Assembly (NCBI RefSeq): GCF_002368075.1
Contig: NZ_AP018314.1
Location: forward strand, 2,145,086 to 2,209,085
Direction of reading: 5' to 3'
DNA: 64,000 bases
Source: Sphaerospermopsis kisseleviana NIES-73
GTDB lineage: Bacteria; Cyanobacteriota; Cyanobacteriia; Cyanobacteriales; Nostocaceae
A model generated the notes under the pieces. The model saw nothing but the letters and a program-made list of their open reading frames with translations. It did no database searches and had not been told where the DNA came from. This document shows positions 44,558-54,072 of this stretch, piece after piece. The position numbers and the translations under genes were made by a program. Position 1 is the stretch's first letter. Each line of letters opens with the position of its first letter.

Positions 44558-45340
44558 TTACCTTTGTGTCCTTTGCGTCCTTTGCGGTTCAATCATTTCT
44601 GTTTTTTGTCTCTCCTGTTCTGCTCTTTGTCTTTCTTGATCTGCGCGTTGTCTTTCAAATTCTGTGGGAGTTAATACCCAATTACCATCTTTATCATACC
44701 ACCGCAACCAAGGCATATTGACATTTTTATAACTACCTTCCCAAACTCCCAAACCTAATTCTATGCTGGGTATCCAAAAACGATTATCAGTTAAGGTTGC
44801 TTCGGTATAGCGATTCTCTTTCAGAGACACTTCGTGAACGCCATTTAATTGAAACATCCTAAATTCAGATTGATAACGATCAAAAATGGCGTAATAAGGT
44901 ACTCTTAAAATCTGCTCGTAAATTTCCCATTTACCAGGTGGTTTTTCCACATCTCGCAGTGTTTGACCTAAATCTTCTTTTTCTGTTCCTGGTGATAGTA
45001 ATTCTACCACAATATGAGGATTAACTCCTTCTTGCCAAACTACATAACTTAATCTTAAATCTTGCTGTTCACCATATAAATATGGTACACCTAAAGCCGC
45101 AAACCAATCAGGACGTTTATAGCACAAGGTATGACGAGAATCATAATACAAATTAATGTCACTGCCTGTAAATATTTCCTCCATCTTATAATTACCAGGA
45201 GTAAAAGTTTCTGATAATAATTGTGGTTGTAATAAATGAAATTGATCTGGCAAACCTTTCTCCTCTGGATCTTCGCTGGGTAGATCATACATTGTGGGTA
45301 ATGTTTCTTTGGGAGAAAGTGGCGGATCTGTTTGATACAT
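44558..45340 (-). CDS. Uma2-family restriction-endonuclease-like protein, third copy
   Basis: A 260-residue Uma2 protein of the longer subgroup. Motifs include LPSEDPEEKGLPDQFHLLQP near the start, KRPDWFAALGVPYLYG with the RPDWFAA catalytic-site block, and NPHIVVELLSPGTEKEDLG. The tail is a charged coiled coil (ERQRADQERQRAEQERQKTE) and the last residues PQRTQRTQR are coded by a (CCTTTGCGT)-type repeat, so the C-terminus has been extended by repeat sequence. Role unknown, as for other Uma2 proteins. Confidence 0.9.
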   Translation of the reverse strand: MYQTDPPLSPKETLPTMYDLPSEDPEEKGLPDQFHLLQPQLLSETFTPGNYKMEEIFTGSDINLYYDSRHTLCYKRPDWFAALGVPYLYGEQQDLRLSYVVWQEGVNPHIVVELLSPGTEKEDLGQTLRDVEKPPGKWEIYEQILRVPYYAIFDRYQSEFRMFQLNGVHEVSLKENRYTEATLTDNRFWIPSIELGLGVWEGSYKNVNMPWLRWYDKDGNWVLTPTEFERQRADQERQRAEQERQKTEMIEPQRTQRTQR

Positions 45341-45383
45341 TTTTCCCTGTCCTCAATAGATAGTTTCTATTTCTATATTTCCA

Positions 45384-46064
45384 TTATGTCGCAATTTCAC
45401 CAATTACCTTTTTACATTCTTCAACAGCAACCCCTTTTCTCATTGCTTCCACTAAACTTTGATAAATCTCCCAATTTTCCTGAATCAAATTTTTAGCTTG
45501 CAATAAATGAAATCTTTGTTTCTGTTCAAAAATTCTCTCCTCAAAACCCAAAGCTGTTAAAAATTGATTTAACTTAGCTTTATCATCTCCACCACCTTCA
45601 GCAGACTTAAAAACTAACATTTCCGCAGCAATTCCCGCCATCCAAATATTACAATATCTTTCTACCATTGAAACGCCAATTTTGCCCCGTTCCAACTGTT
45701 GAGCAATTTCATTATCTTCTAATATTATTCCCCCTTGTCCCGGTTGTCCAATTTTCCAAGCTTCCCACGCACTAAGAGTATAATCTGTAACGCTAATTCC
45801 TAATAAATGGGCAACTAAAAAATGTCCTGCTTCATGATGTAGAATGCGTTCTTTATAAGTAGGAGAAAATCGCGCCAACCAATCTAAAACTATTGTTCCT
45901 CCCTTACCTTGAAAACTAAAATTATCTAAAGTCGCAATACCTAAAAATCCCACTATAGTTAAAGCGGGGATAGTTGGGGAAAGATTGATTAATGGACCTA
46001 ATAAAGTAGAAAGCGTCATTAGGAAAACAGAGATAGCAATAAGATTGATAGCGGTTTGATTCAT
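45384..46064 (-). CDS. FtsH-like M41 peptidase domain protein lacking the AAA module
   Basis: A 226-residue protein. Two hydrophobic segments near the N-terminus (about 5-25 and 33-50) are followed by the zinc motif HEAGH (residues 77-81) within ILHHEAGHFLVAHLLGI. The rest resembles the FtsH protease domain (MVERYCNIWMAGIAAEMLVF with the acidic third ligand region further on). There is no ATPase domain, so it cannot unfold substrates alone. Cyanobacteria carry such AAA-less relatives; they may partner full FtsH or act as pseudo-subunits. Membrane-associated, monocistronic. Confidence 0.85.
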   Translation of the reverse strand: MNQTAINLIAISVFLMTLSTLLGPLINLSPTIPALTIVGFLGIATLDNFSFQGKGGTIVLDWLARFSPTYKERILHHEAGHFLVAHLLGISVTDYTLSAWEAWKIGQPGQGGIILEDNEIAQQLERGKIGVSMVERYCNIWMAGIAAEMLVFKSAEGGGDDKAKLNQFLTALGFEERIFEQKQRFHLLQAKNLIQENWEIYQSLVEAMRKGVAVEECKKVIGEIAT

Positions 46065-46154
46065 GGTAGGTTTTTGTTAAAAAAATTGTGTTAAAGTGAT
46101 ATTACAAAGAGTATAGTCATAAAATTATATCACATATATCACATATATCACATT

Positions 46155-47366
46155 TTATTTATATCCTACCCACTGCGTGACTTGAGCCATCCCTTTCCAA
46201 CCTAAAAATTTACCAATAGGTTCTGCACGTTGAATAGATATCCTGGTAAAATTTCCCCCTACTTTTTCATACCATTCAAATAAGGTTTTTTCCCCTTCCA
46301 AAGTCACAACATTAGCTACCATTCTTCCCCCTATTTTTAAAGCATCCCAACATACATCAAATAATCCTGGTGCTGTAACTCCCCCACCGATAAATATAGC
46401 ATCAGGTGTGGGTAAATTTTGGATAACTTCTGGTGATTTTCCAGCAATAATTTGTAAATTGGGTGTACCTAAAGCAGCAGCATTATCAGCAATATAATTT
46501 AGTCTATTCTGATTTTGTTCAATAGCGATCGCCCCACATCTAATATTACTTCGCATCCATTCTATAGAAATAGAACCACAACCCGCCCCAATATCCCAAA
46601 GTAATTCACCGGGTAAAGGTGCTAATGTTGATAATGTCACCGCCCTTACTTCTCGTTTTGTTAATTGTCCATCATGGTGAAAAGCACTATCAGGTAAACC
46701 GGGAAATCTTGATAAACCAGTTATTCCTAAATCTGCAATACATTCCACGGCAATTGTATTTAAAGATGCGATATCTTGATGATTCCAATTATTGACAAAT
46801 CCTGTTAAAATCCGTTCATTAACACTACCCATTCTTTCTAAAACTGTGATTTTACTATCACCATAACCCCGGTTTTTTAAGATTTCAGCAACAGTTTCCG
46901 GTGTGTTTTTACCTGCACTTAAAATTAAGAATTTAGCACCAGGATAAATATAAGATTGCAAGAGAGAAACAGGACGACCGCATAAACTTAAAGTTTCTGT
47001 TTCTGTAAAGTTCCAACCTAACCGAGAACAAGCTAAACTAAAAGCGGAAGGTGAGGGAATAATAGTAAGTTCATCAATAGGAATATGTTTAATAATAGTA
47101 GCACCCACACCATAACACATTGGATCGCCACTAGCTAAAATACAAATTGATTTGCCTGTATCACGTAGGTTGATAATTTCTTGAATAGAATTATTAAAAG
47201 GAGATTTCCAAGTAATTTTTTCCCTATTATCTTCAGGTGGTAACATTGCTAAATGACGTTCCCCACCGATGATAATTTGAGCTTGGTTAAGAATAGAAAG
47301 AGCGATCGCACTTAATCCCTGAATTCCATCTTCACCGATGCCGATAATTGATAACCACTTTTGCAT
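46155..47366 (-). CDS. cobL: Precorrin-6Y C5,15-methyltransferase (CbiE-CbiT fusion)
   Basis: A 403-residue bifunctional enzyme of cobalamin synthesis. The N-terminal CbiE part (1-200) has IGIGEDGIQGLSAIAL and LASGDPMCYGVGATII, the tetrapyrrole methylase motifs. The C-terminal CbiT part (about 220-395) carries the SAM-binding LLWDIGAGCGSISIEWMR and PDAIFIGGG. It methylates C5 and C15 and decarboxylates C12. It lies 11 kb from the other cob genes of this window and has no riboswitch that I can see. Confidence 0.96.
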   Translation of the reverse strand: MQKWLSIIGIGEDGIQGLSAIALSILNQAQIIIGGERHLAMLPPEDNREKITWKSPFNNSIQEIINLRDTGKSICILASGDPMCYGVGATIIKHIPIDELTIIPSPSAFSLACSRLGWNFTETETLSLCGRPVSLLQSYIYPGAKFLILSAGKNTPETVAEILKNRGYGDSKITVLERMGSVNERILTGFVNNWNHQDIASLNTIAVECIADLGITGLSRFPGLPDSAFHHDGQLTKREVRAVTLSTLAPLPGELLWDIGAGCGSISIEWMRSNIRCGAIAIEQNQNRLNYIADNAAALGTPNLQIIAGKSPEVIQNLPTPDAIFIGGGVTAPGLFDVCWDALKIGGRMVANVVTLEGEKTLFEWYEKVGGNFTRISIQRAEPIGKFLGWKGMAQVTQWVGYK

Positions 47367-47816
47367 AATTCGTCATTATTAATAGTATTCTGTCAAGATA
47401 ATTTAGATGCCTTTCCCCTGAAGTGCCAAGATTGCTAACCCAAAAAACAAAAATTCGTTTGACCACCTAACCAAAATTTTGCTCAAAAAAAATATTACTA
47501 GAAACTTATTCTTTATAATCACATATTTTGAATTTCATTTAATCAATACTCCAGAGACTTTTTTTATGCTTCGAGTATGCCTTCACCTGAAGAGCCTTAA
47601 TCGACAGCACCACTGGCATCATGTCATACCAGCGAGTATGAATCAGGGGTATGGCAACGATTCAAGAAAAATTCCGCCATATTGCTTGAAACACTTATCC
47701 AGAGGTAATTGTAGTGATTCCAGAAGTCCTCTTATTTAACATCTAAAACTTTGCCTAGTTTACGTTATCATGGTAAGATTTCTTCGTGCAAAATTATTTA
47801 CTTTTAAATTTACCAG
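47367..47816. other. Intergenic region between cobL and cynS
   Basis: 450 nt. An 86-codon open frame at 47479-47739 shows no family signature or plausible start context and is not called. The region should hold the divergent promoters of cobL and cynS. I searched by eye for an NtcA site (GTA-N8-TAC) and found none that is convincing. Confidence 0.45.
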
Positions 47817-48257
47817 ATGTCTATTCCTGAAATTACGCAAACTTTATTAGAGGCAAAGAAAGAGAAAGGTTTAAGCTTTGCTGATTTAGAAAAAATTCTG
47901 GGACTGGATGAAGTATACATTGCGGCTATATTCTACCGTCAAGCTAGTGCATCACCTGAAGAAGCTAAGTTATTAGTAGAAGCATTGGATTTAGCCCCCA
48001 TCTATATCCAAGAATTGACCAAATATCCAGTCAAGGGATTGGGGCCCGTTGTCCCAACAGACCCACTGATTTACCGCTTCTATGAAATTATGCAGGTCTA
48101 TGGCTTCCCGATCAAGGAAGTAATTCAAGAAAAGTTTGGTGATGGGATTATGAGTGCAATTGACTTTACCTTAGATGTGGAAAAAGAGGTAGACCCCAAA
48201 GGCGATCGCGTTAAAATTACCATGTCTGGTAAATTCCTACCGTACAAAAAGTGGTAG
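47817..48257 (+). CDS. cynS: Cyanate hydratase (cyanase)
   Basis: A 146-residue enzyme that converts cyanate and bicarbonate to ammonia and carbon dioxide. The N-terminal HTH-like helical domain ([20 protein letters not shown]) precedes the catalytic domain with the conserved Arg and Glu in [16 protein letters not shown] and the Ser in [12 protein letters not shown]. Full family length; the C-terminus is [11 protein letters not shown]. In many cyanobacteria cynS follows a cyanate/nitrite transporter, but here it stands alone. Confidence 0.97.
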   Translation: MSIPEITQTLLEAKKEKGLSFADLEKILGLDEVYIAAIFYRQASASPEEAKLLVEALDLAPIYIQELTKYPVKGLGPVVPTDPLIYRFYEIMQVYGFPIKEVIQEKFGDGIMSAIDFTLDVEKEVDPKGDRVKITMSGKFLPYKKW

Positions 48258-48369
48258 AGATTTACTTGACGCTCCCCGCCTTAAAAGAACGCCAGTCGCC
48301 TCAAGTCGGGAGACCCGCCCACGGCGCTGGCTCCCCAGCCCCCCTGCTTCTTCTGTCACCTGTCACCTA

Positions 48370-51240
48370 TCACGTTAAAAATTCCTCCAGTTCCACAATA
48401 CCCTTAGAACCATCAATGCGTACTTGTTGACCATCCTGAAGGAGATAGGTAGCACCGCGCACATCCATAACTGCGGGAATACCGTATTCACGAGCGACGA
48501 TCGCCCCATGAGAAAGTTTACCACCAGCTTCGGCGATGACTCCTCCCGCCCTGACTAAAATAGTCGCCCAACCAGAATCGGTATAAGGTACAACTAGAAT
48601 TGTCTGTTTATTAATTTCTCCTGCTTCTTGTAAATTTCGCACTACCTTAACTTGTCCGGCGGCCTGTCCTTGACTGGCGGGAATACCTAGTAAAATATGG
48701 TCAGAGGTATCAATGGGTGCAGCGATAGGATGGGGGGGATTGTTACCGTAAACTAGAGGGGGAATTTGAGTAATTTGGCTATCTTCGAGAAATTGCGATC
48801 GCCGCTTTTGCAATAACTCAGCAACTTGATCTCTCAGTTCTGGATCAGCGTTTGCTGCTAAACGTCGCACTTCTCCTAATTTCAAAAAGAAGATATCCCC
48901 TGTTTGCTTTAATAAACTTTCTTTGAGCCACATCTTTTCTAAAGCTAAAAATGTCCAGCGTAATTCCGCCAATAAGCGAGAATAAACTTCTGTGACTCTA
49001 CCTTTGAGATCCACCCGTCTTTGCACAAAACCTTGGTGACGCTGTTTAGATTCATCCGCATTTGCACTTTCATGTGCTTGGATGAACTGGACAAAGATTT
49101 GTCTGACTAGGTGAGGTTGTTCTTTCCATCTGGGGACGGAAATATCAGTTCCCACTTCACTCAAATAACCATAATCTTCCAATATTTCGGCAAATTCATC
49201 TAAAATTCGCTGCCCTTCTGGAATTTGTGCCAGTTGTTCAAAAACTCTTTCTGGGTCAATCTCCGGTAAAATTGCCTGAACATCTGCGGCTAAAATTCGC
49301 AGCGATCGCAATGATGCTACTTCAGGAGTAATACTGTGATCAATTTGCTCTTCCTTCACCCCAGAAACCGCTTGCCGGATGGCAGCACTCAAGGGAGATA
49401 AAATACTGTAGTAAGTACCCTGGTTGAGCAAATCAAGAATTAAGTCCACTCTGGTTAACAAATGCGGTGCTGATAATTCCTCAATCGGTTCATTTGCTAA
49501 TTTTGTCAACCCCGGAATAAATCTTTGACGATAATCCCGCTTAAATTCCTGTTCTAAGCTGATTTCTCGCTGTAACAGCTTTGTCAATCCTGGTAAATTC
49601 TCCAAGGTGGAAGCTAGAGGCGGTTTACTCATTTTTGCGCCTCTGGTTAAAAAATCCAAACTTTCTGGTGGTAAACCCATCTCCAGAAACACTTCACCTA
49701 AAAAGGAAGCATTAAAGTAAGCTCTAGAATAATGCAGCGTCGCCATTTTGGTGAAATCTAACTCGCGGGTTTTGTCACCTAAGACTATGGTGAACAGTTC
49801 TCCCCACATCCCACAAGTTAAGGGTAAATTAATTGACCAGGTTAAGGGATGAATCACACCGGGAATGACTTCAGCGGCGATTTTCCTTGTCCAGATTGGT
49901 AGTAGGGTGGTAATTGGTCGTGCTTGCAATACCCAGAGAGTTTGTCCATCATAACTCCACTCTACATCTTGGGGAACGCCATGATAACGTTTTTCTAATC
50001 TTCGGGCTAAATATGCTACTTGTTTGATTAATGGTTGGGGAATTTTTCCTTCTCCCTCAAATTTTACTGTAGATAATTTATCTTCACCGACGACAAACAC
50101 CCGATATTGTTCTGGTGTGATTTTCCCGGAAACAACTTGTGCGGGACTTCCTGATACTGCTTCAATGATGACTGCATCACCTTGTTGGGCAATGGGATCA
50201 CGACTAAAGGCCACACCAGAATATACACTTTGGACTTGGGGTTGAATCAATACGGCCATGGCCGCATCTTTCGCACCAAGATTGCGCCGATACTCTACAG
50301 CAGTAGGATGATTATAAGAGGCTTGAACTTGGGCGATCGCTAGTTCTAACTCTTGTTTACTGGTGACATTCAATACTGTTTCGTATTGTCCCGCCGCAGA
50401 CGCTTGTTGAGAATCTTCCCCAATCGCAGAAGAACGCACTATCAAGGGTGACAGGGATGATGGTTGCAGAAAATCAATCAACAGGGCAGGATCATCAAAG
50501 GGCGCTAAAATCCAGCCTTTTGGCACGGGATAACCCCAGCGTTTGATTTGTGATAATGTAGCTGCCTTAGCTCCAAATACCTCTGGTTCTAAGTCATCAT
50601 CTAAAGTGATAATCGTTTGCTCACCACCGCTTAAATATTGCATCATCGGTTGTGATTCTGTGTCTGCTTCTGCCACTGGCAGATCCATGTCATCGGGCAT
50701 TTGTTGATAAATCCAACCGACTAACCCCGCTAATGCAAAAGCAGCGAGAATTTTTGGGAAATCATTAAAATGTAAGACTGCTACAAATACGGGAAATAAA
50801 ATTAAAACCCCATATTTAATCGCTTGTTTAGAGCGCAGAATGACAAAGCCAATGGCAGCTACTAAACTCACAAATCCAGCAATTAGGGGATCGTGCATCA
50901 AAAATCCCCAAACTACGTTTGTTGTTCCTGCTCCTTTCCCTAAAGCATATCTCCCTATCACTAAGGCGATCAAAGCTATTAATTCCCAAAATGAGCCTTG
51001 AGGAAAGAAAATACGGGCGATTGATACTGCTGCAATTCCTTTAAAAGCTTCCGACAGCACTGCCAGAATCCCCACTAGTTTACCACCGTGATAGAAAGCA
51101 GCAGAGACGCTAATATTTCCTGTACCCATTTGTGCTAATCGCTGACGCTTGAGAGCGTAAGTAATCCAAGCAATTAGCGGCATTGCCCCTAAGAGTGGGC
51201 AAGTAATTAAAATAACTAATAAACCCCAAAGCTGAAACAT
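48370..51240 (-). CDS. PlsY-like membrane domain fused to a PEP synthase/PPDK-like enzyme
   Basis: A 956-residue fusion. Residues 1-190 resemble PlsY glycerol-3-phosphate acyltransferases: several membrane segments, the motif GTGNISVSAAFYHGGKLVGI and a second loop GRYALGKGAGTTNVVWG. From about 210 a PPDK/PEP-synthase ATP-grasp domain begins (LSQIKRWGYPVPKGWILAP, VQSVYSGVAFSRDP). The C-terminus is the phosphohistidine swivel domain with the catalytic His in GGKLSHGAIVAREYGIPAV. The central PEP/pyruvate TIM barrel of real PPDK is absent, so substrate and product are unclear. Similar fusions occur in cyanobacteria; lipid phosphorylation is one inference. Confidence 0.85.
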   Translation of the reverse strand: MFQLWGLLVILITCPLLGAMPLIAWITYALKRQRLAQMGTGNISVSAAFYHGGKLVGILAVLSEAFKGIAAVSIARIFFPQGSFWELIALIALVIGRYALGKGAGTTNVVWGFLMHDPLIAGFVSLVAAIGFVILRSKQAIKYGVLILFPVFVAVLHFNDFPKILAAFALAGLVGWIYQQMPDDMDLPVAEADTESQPMMQYLSGGEQTIITLDDDLEPEVFGAKAATLSQIKRWGYPVPKGWILAPFDDPALLIDFLQPSSLSPLIVRSSAIGEDSQQASAAGQYETVLNVTSKQELELAIAQVQASYNHPTAVEYRRNLGAKDAAMAVLIQPQVQSVYSGVAFSRDPIAQQGDAVIIEAVSGSPAQVVSGKITPEQYRVFVVGEDKLSTVKFEGEGKIPQPLIKQVAYLARRLEKRYHGVPQDVEWSYDGQTLWVLQARPITTLLPIWTRKIAAEVIPGVIHPLTWSINLPLTCGMWGELFTIVLGDKTRELDFTKMATLHYSRAYFNASFLGEVFLEMGLPPESLDFLTRGAKMSKPPLASTLENLPGLTKLLQREISLEQEFKRDYRQRFIPGLTKLANEPIEELSAPHLLTRVDLILDLLNQGTYYSILSPLSAAIRQAVSGVKEEQIDHSITPEVASLRSLRILAADVQAILPEIDPERVFEQLAQIPEGQRILDEFAEILEDYGYLSEVGTDISVPRWKEQPHLVRQIFVQFIQAHESANADESKQRHQGFVQRRVDLKGRVTEVYSRLLAELRWTFLALEKMWLKESLLKQTGDIFFLKLGEVRRLAANADPELRDQVAELLQKRRSQFLEDSQITQIPPLVYGNNPPHPIAAPIDTSDHILLGIPASQGQAAGQVKVVRNLQEAGEINKQTILVVPYTDSGWATILVRAGGVIAEAGGKLSHGAIVAREYGIPAVMDVRGATYLLQDGQQVRIDGSKGIVELEEFLT

Positions 51241-51413
51241 TTATTGTTGTTTTTGTATTTTAGATTTATATTGCATCTAAAGTTGCAAATCGCAAATCTA
51301 AATTTTAATTATTTCTCACTATTTTTTTTAGATTGTTTAATTTATGCCTTGATGGACACTGAGCAGCTAGGTTAACCTTCGTTGTTCAGTGTCCTTTGAG
51401 CTTATCAATGATC

Positions 51414-51638
51414 CTAGTTTAACGCATAGGCAGATTGCAACGCCCACAGGATGAGTGCTGCTATAGATCCCAGAACTAGCACAGTAGAGATTGTGACTAC
51501 TTTTGGTGAATCCGCACCTTCAAATTTCATAATTCCGCGATTTAAGTCGGACATACTTTTGTAAGCCTCCTTTGTTACATTCCCAGTCTGTCCGATTTGA
51601 TTGTAGTCCTTCTGTTCACCTAATGATGTTAAATTCAC
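51414..51638 (-). CDS. Small single-pass membrane protein, possibly photosystem II-associated
   Basis: A 74-residue protein with a polar N-terminal 45 residues (MNLTSLGEQKDYNQIGQTGN and so on) and one transmembrane helix (VVTISTVLVLGSIAALILWALQ), ending SAYALN. The size and shape are those of low-mass thylakoid proteins of photosystem II assembly. I suspect a Psb35-like protein but cannot confirm it by sequence recall. A (GGGGACT)n heptamer tract lies just upstream of its start, near any promoter. Confidence 0.8.
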   Translation of the reverse strand: MNLTSLGEQKDYNQIGQTGNVTKEAYKSMSDLNRGIMKFEGADSPKVVTISTVLVLGSIAALILWALQSAYALN

Positions 51639-51670
51639 ATTATTATTTTGGGAATAGGTGATTGGTGACT

Positions 51671-51740
51671 GGGGACTGGGGACTGGGGACTGGGGACTGG
51701 GGACTGGGGACTGGGGACTGGGGACTGGGGACTGGGGACT
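51671..51740. repeat. Heptamer tandem repeat (GGGGACT)10
   Basis: Ten perfect copies of GGGGACT, the longest heptamer array in the window. It lies between the start of the small membrane protein gene and the truncated 5' end of the SGNH hydrolase pseudogene. Confidence 0.95.
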
Positions 51741-51786
51741 GGTGATTGGGGAATTGCTTTAGCGAAGCTTACCGAAGGTATCGCTG

Positions 51787-52736
51787 TTTGGTTTTGGTAA
51801 TCCTCTCATTTACATTGGTGATGAACAAATTGGTTATTTATTATCACCTAATCAAAGCACCCGTCGTATGGGCAACCGCATTGAAATTAATGAATATTCT
51901 GTGCGAAGTGCGACAATACAAAAAACACCTCAACCATTGACACTGCGAATTTTGCTTTTAGGTGATTCTATTGCTAATGGCGGTTGGTGGACAGTTCAAC
52001 AAAATACTATTTCTAGTTTAATTGAAACTTCTTTAAAATCTCAAAAATATCAGAATAATTACCAACAAGTGAAAGTTTTAAATACTTCTGCTAACTCCTG
52101 GGGACCAAGAAACGAATTAGCTTATTTACAGCGTTTCGGCAATTTTCAAGCTCAGGTGATAGTGTTATTAATTAACACTGATGATTTATTTGCTACTGCT
52201 CCCACCTCCCTACCTGTGGGACGCGATCGCAACTAACCAGATCATAAACCGCCTTTAGCAATTATAGAATTTTTACAGCGTTATTTAATTAAACAAAAAC
52301 CCATACCCGAACTAGAAGCAGTACAAAAAGAACCAGGCGATCGCGTGGGAATTAATTTAGAAACTATTGGTAAAATTCAAAATTTCGCTCAAGAAAACAA
52401 CAGTAAATTTATTTTAGCCATGACTCCCTTATTCAGAGAAATTGGTGAACCAAGACCCCGTGATTATGAAATTGTTGCTCGTAAACGTTTATCTGATTTT
52501 ACCAAAGAACAGCCAATTAATTATATAGATTCTTTACCACAATTCAACTCAATTTATAACCCCGAAAGCTTATATCACGATAGTATTCATCTTAATCTTA
52601 AAGGTAATCACTTTGTGAGTGAAGTGATAAGCTGTTACACAGCTAAATTGTATAATCCTAATGTTCTGAACTCTTGTTTAACAGGCAAGATGCCTGTTCC
52701 ACTTATACAAATTAAATGCACAACAGCTTAGAGTGA
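51787..52736 (+). pseudogene. SGNH/GDSL-hydrolase-like gene with three separate lesions
   Basis: Recognisable from FGFGNPLIYIGDEQIGYLLS through RILLLGDSIANGGWWTVQQN (block I with the catalytic Ser), NTSANSWGPRNELAYLQRFG, and YHDSIHLNLKGNHFVSEVI (block V with the catalytic Asp and His). Lesions: (1) the 5' end with the expected signal anchor is missing where the heptamer array begins; (2) an in-frame TAA at 52234-52236 splits the body, with the frame open on both sides; (3) the 99-bp MITE at 52630-52728 replaces the last codons (the original end would read ATA GAG TGA). The residual frames 51868-52236 and 52345-52731 are unlikely to be functional. Confidence 0.85.
52630..52728. mobile_element. 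99-bp TA-flanked MITE, copy 2 (in SGNH pseudogene)
   Basis: Same length and same ends (AGCTGTT/AACAGCT) as 40252-40350 but in opposite orientation, with TA on both sides. Confidence 0.9.
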
Positions 52737-52764
52737 TCGCTTTTAGAAATATTAAAAAATTAGT

Positions 52765-53181
52765 ATGAGTCAGCAACAGCCGTCGAACCCACAACCACCA
52801 TCACCACCACAGCCTGTAGCACAATCTCCTGTAGCAAATACACGCTTGGGGAATAATACCAAAAAAGTGGTGATGAACATTCTAGAAGTTGTGGATCAGT
52901 TATTTTATGGATTGATGGGAGATTTGGGGAGAACAGTCTATGCTTCCATTCAGGATGCGATCGCCCTCAGTATTCTCTTGCAAGTTCCCGGATTAATTGG
53001 TAAGATCATTATTGGTAAAGATTTTTCCAGTTTTGGTGTTTGTTTAAAAGAAAATCCATTAGGTGCATCCTGTTACGCTTGTTTTATTATCGTTACATCA
53101 GATTTCTTACTGTGGATTGTGCTTGCTGGTCGGATAATTGCTCGTTTTTGGGCGGATATTAAGAATTTGCGGAAACCATAG
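52765..53181 (+). CDS. Hypothetical membrane protein upstream of a pentapeptide gene
   Basis: A 138-residue protein. The first 30 residues are Pro/Gln/Ser-rich (QQQPSNPQPPSPPQPVAQS). They are followed by hydrophobic segments at about 65-88 (AIALSILLQVPGLIGKIIIG) and 105-130 (CFIIVTSDFLLWIVLAGRII), so two membrane passes are likely. The last residues are basic (FWADIKNLRKP). It precedes the pentapeptide-repeat membrane protein by 13 nt on the same strand, suggesting an operon and a shared membrane role. Family not recognised. Confidence 0.7.
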   Translation: MSQQQPSNPQPPSPPQPVAQSPVANTRLGNNTKKVVMNILEVVDQLFYGLMGDLGRTVYASIQDAIALSILLQVPGLIGKIIIGKDFSSFGVCLKENPLGASCYACFIIVTSDFLLWIVLAGRIIARFWADIKNLRKP

Positions 53182-53194
53182 GAGCAGCAATATT

Positions 53195-53974
53195 ATGACA
53201 TTAACTAGCCGCAAGCAAATTAGCCTTTATCAAGAAGCTAAAGCTGGATTGAATTCTTTAGTTCAGCAAACGGCTCAAGTTGGTGTAGGTTTTTTAGTCA
53301 TGTTATTGCTCACAGGTGGGAATCCTCCAGCTTTTACTGTCGGGTTAAGTGTTATTGCGGGAATTGGTTTTGTTGCTTGGAGTGAAGAGAAACGACTAAC
53401 CCAGCGGCGATTAACAAGTAAGATACCTGTTTTACAAGAAGAAATTCCACAGCAAGTAAAACTGCTTCTGGAAGCAGACACAGAAAACTTGTCTGAATTA
53501 ATTAAAAGTGCTGGACTAAATCCATTTGCAGATTTAGTTGGAGCTAATTTAGTTGGTGTCAAAGGCGTTGGTTGCAACCTCAATGGTTTTAACCTCAGTG
53601 CTGCTGATTTAAGTGAAGCTGACTTGAGCCGCGCTGATTTGAGTGGTGCCAACCTCAAGAATGCAAAACTACGATCTGTTAAACTCAGCCGTGCCTATTT
53701 AGTGGATGCTAATTTGTGTAATGCAACGCTAATAGATGCTAACCTCAGTCATGCTGACATGAAAAATAGCAACTTGAGTAATGCTGACTTGATTAATTCT
53801 GACCTCAGTGGTGCTGACCTGAATGGTGCTAACTTAACTGAGACAAATTTCACGAGTGCCAGAGTGATAAATGCTCAATTTGGTAATAACGCTGGACTGG
53901 CTGATGATGTTAAATTTGAACTCAAACAGCGAGGGGCAATTTTTTCCCAAGATCAACTTGTTCCAATAAAATAA
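53195..53974 (+). CDS. Membrane-anchored pentapeptide-repeat protein
   Basis: 259 residues from the ATG at 53195, chosen because AGGAG lies ten bases upstream (an upstream frame to 53138 is unlikely). Two hydrophobic segments at about 30-70 (VGVGFLVMLLLTGGNPPAF, VGLSVIAGIGFVAW) anchor it. After a helical linker, A(D/N)LSX pentapeptides fill about 120-215. The block LLEADTENLSELIKSAGLNP and the tail (LKQRGAIF) closely resemble the matching parts of the protein at 55415-55867, so these two are related. Function unknown. Confidence 0.88.
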   Translation: MTLTSRKQISLYQEAKAGLNSLVQQTAQVGVGFLVMLLLTGGNPPAFTVGLSVIAGIGFVAWSEEKRLTQRRLTSKIPVLQEEIPQQVKLLLEADTENLSELIKSAGLNPFADLVGANLVGVKGVGCNLNGFNLSAADLSEADLSRADLSGANLKNAKLRSVKLSRAYLVDANLCNATLIDANLSHADMKNSNLSNADLINSDLSGADLNGANLTETNFTSARVINAQFGNNAGLADDVKFELKQRGAIFSQDQLVPIK

Positions 53975-54003
53975 ACACAGTGCGTTACCCAAACTAAGAA
54001 AAT

Positions 54004-54036
54004 TGTAGGTTGGGTTAAACGAAGTGAAACCCAACA
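54004..54036. repeat. GTAGGTTGGGTT-family repeat, short copy
   Basis: GTAGGTTGGGTTAAACGAAG followed by TGAAACCCAACAT, a fold-back version of the element found at 30029, 30739 and 31973. Confidence 0.75.
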
Positions 54037-54072
54037 TTTCCCGAATTTTGTTGAGTTTGCATTTTAGCCTGT

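Noticed and set aside
47479..47739. 86-codon frame upstream of cynS
   Set aside because: Composition is unlike a protein of this genome, no start context, and it lies in a divergent promoter region.
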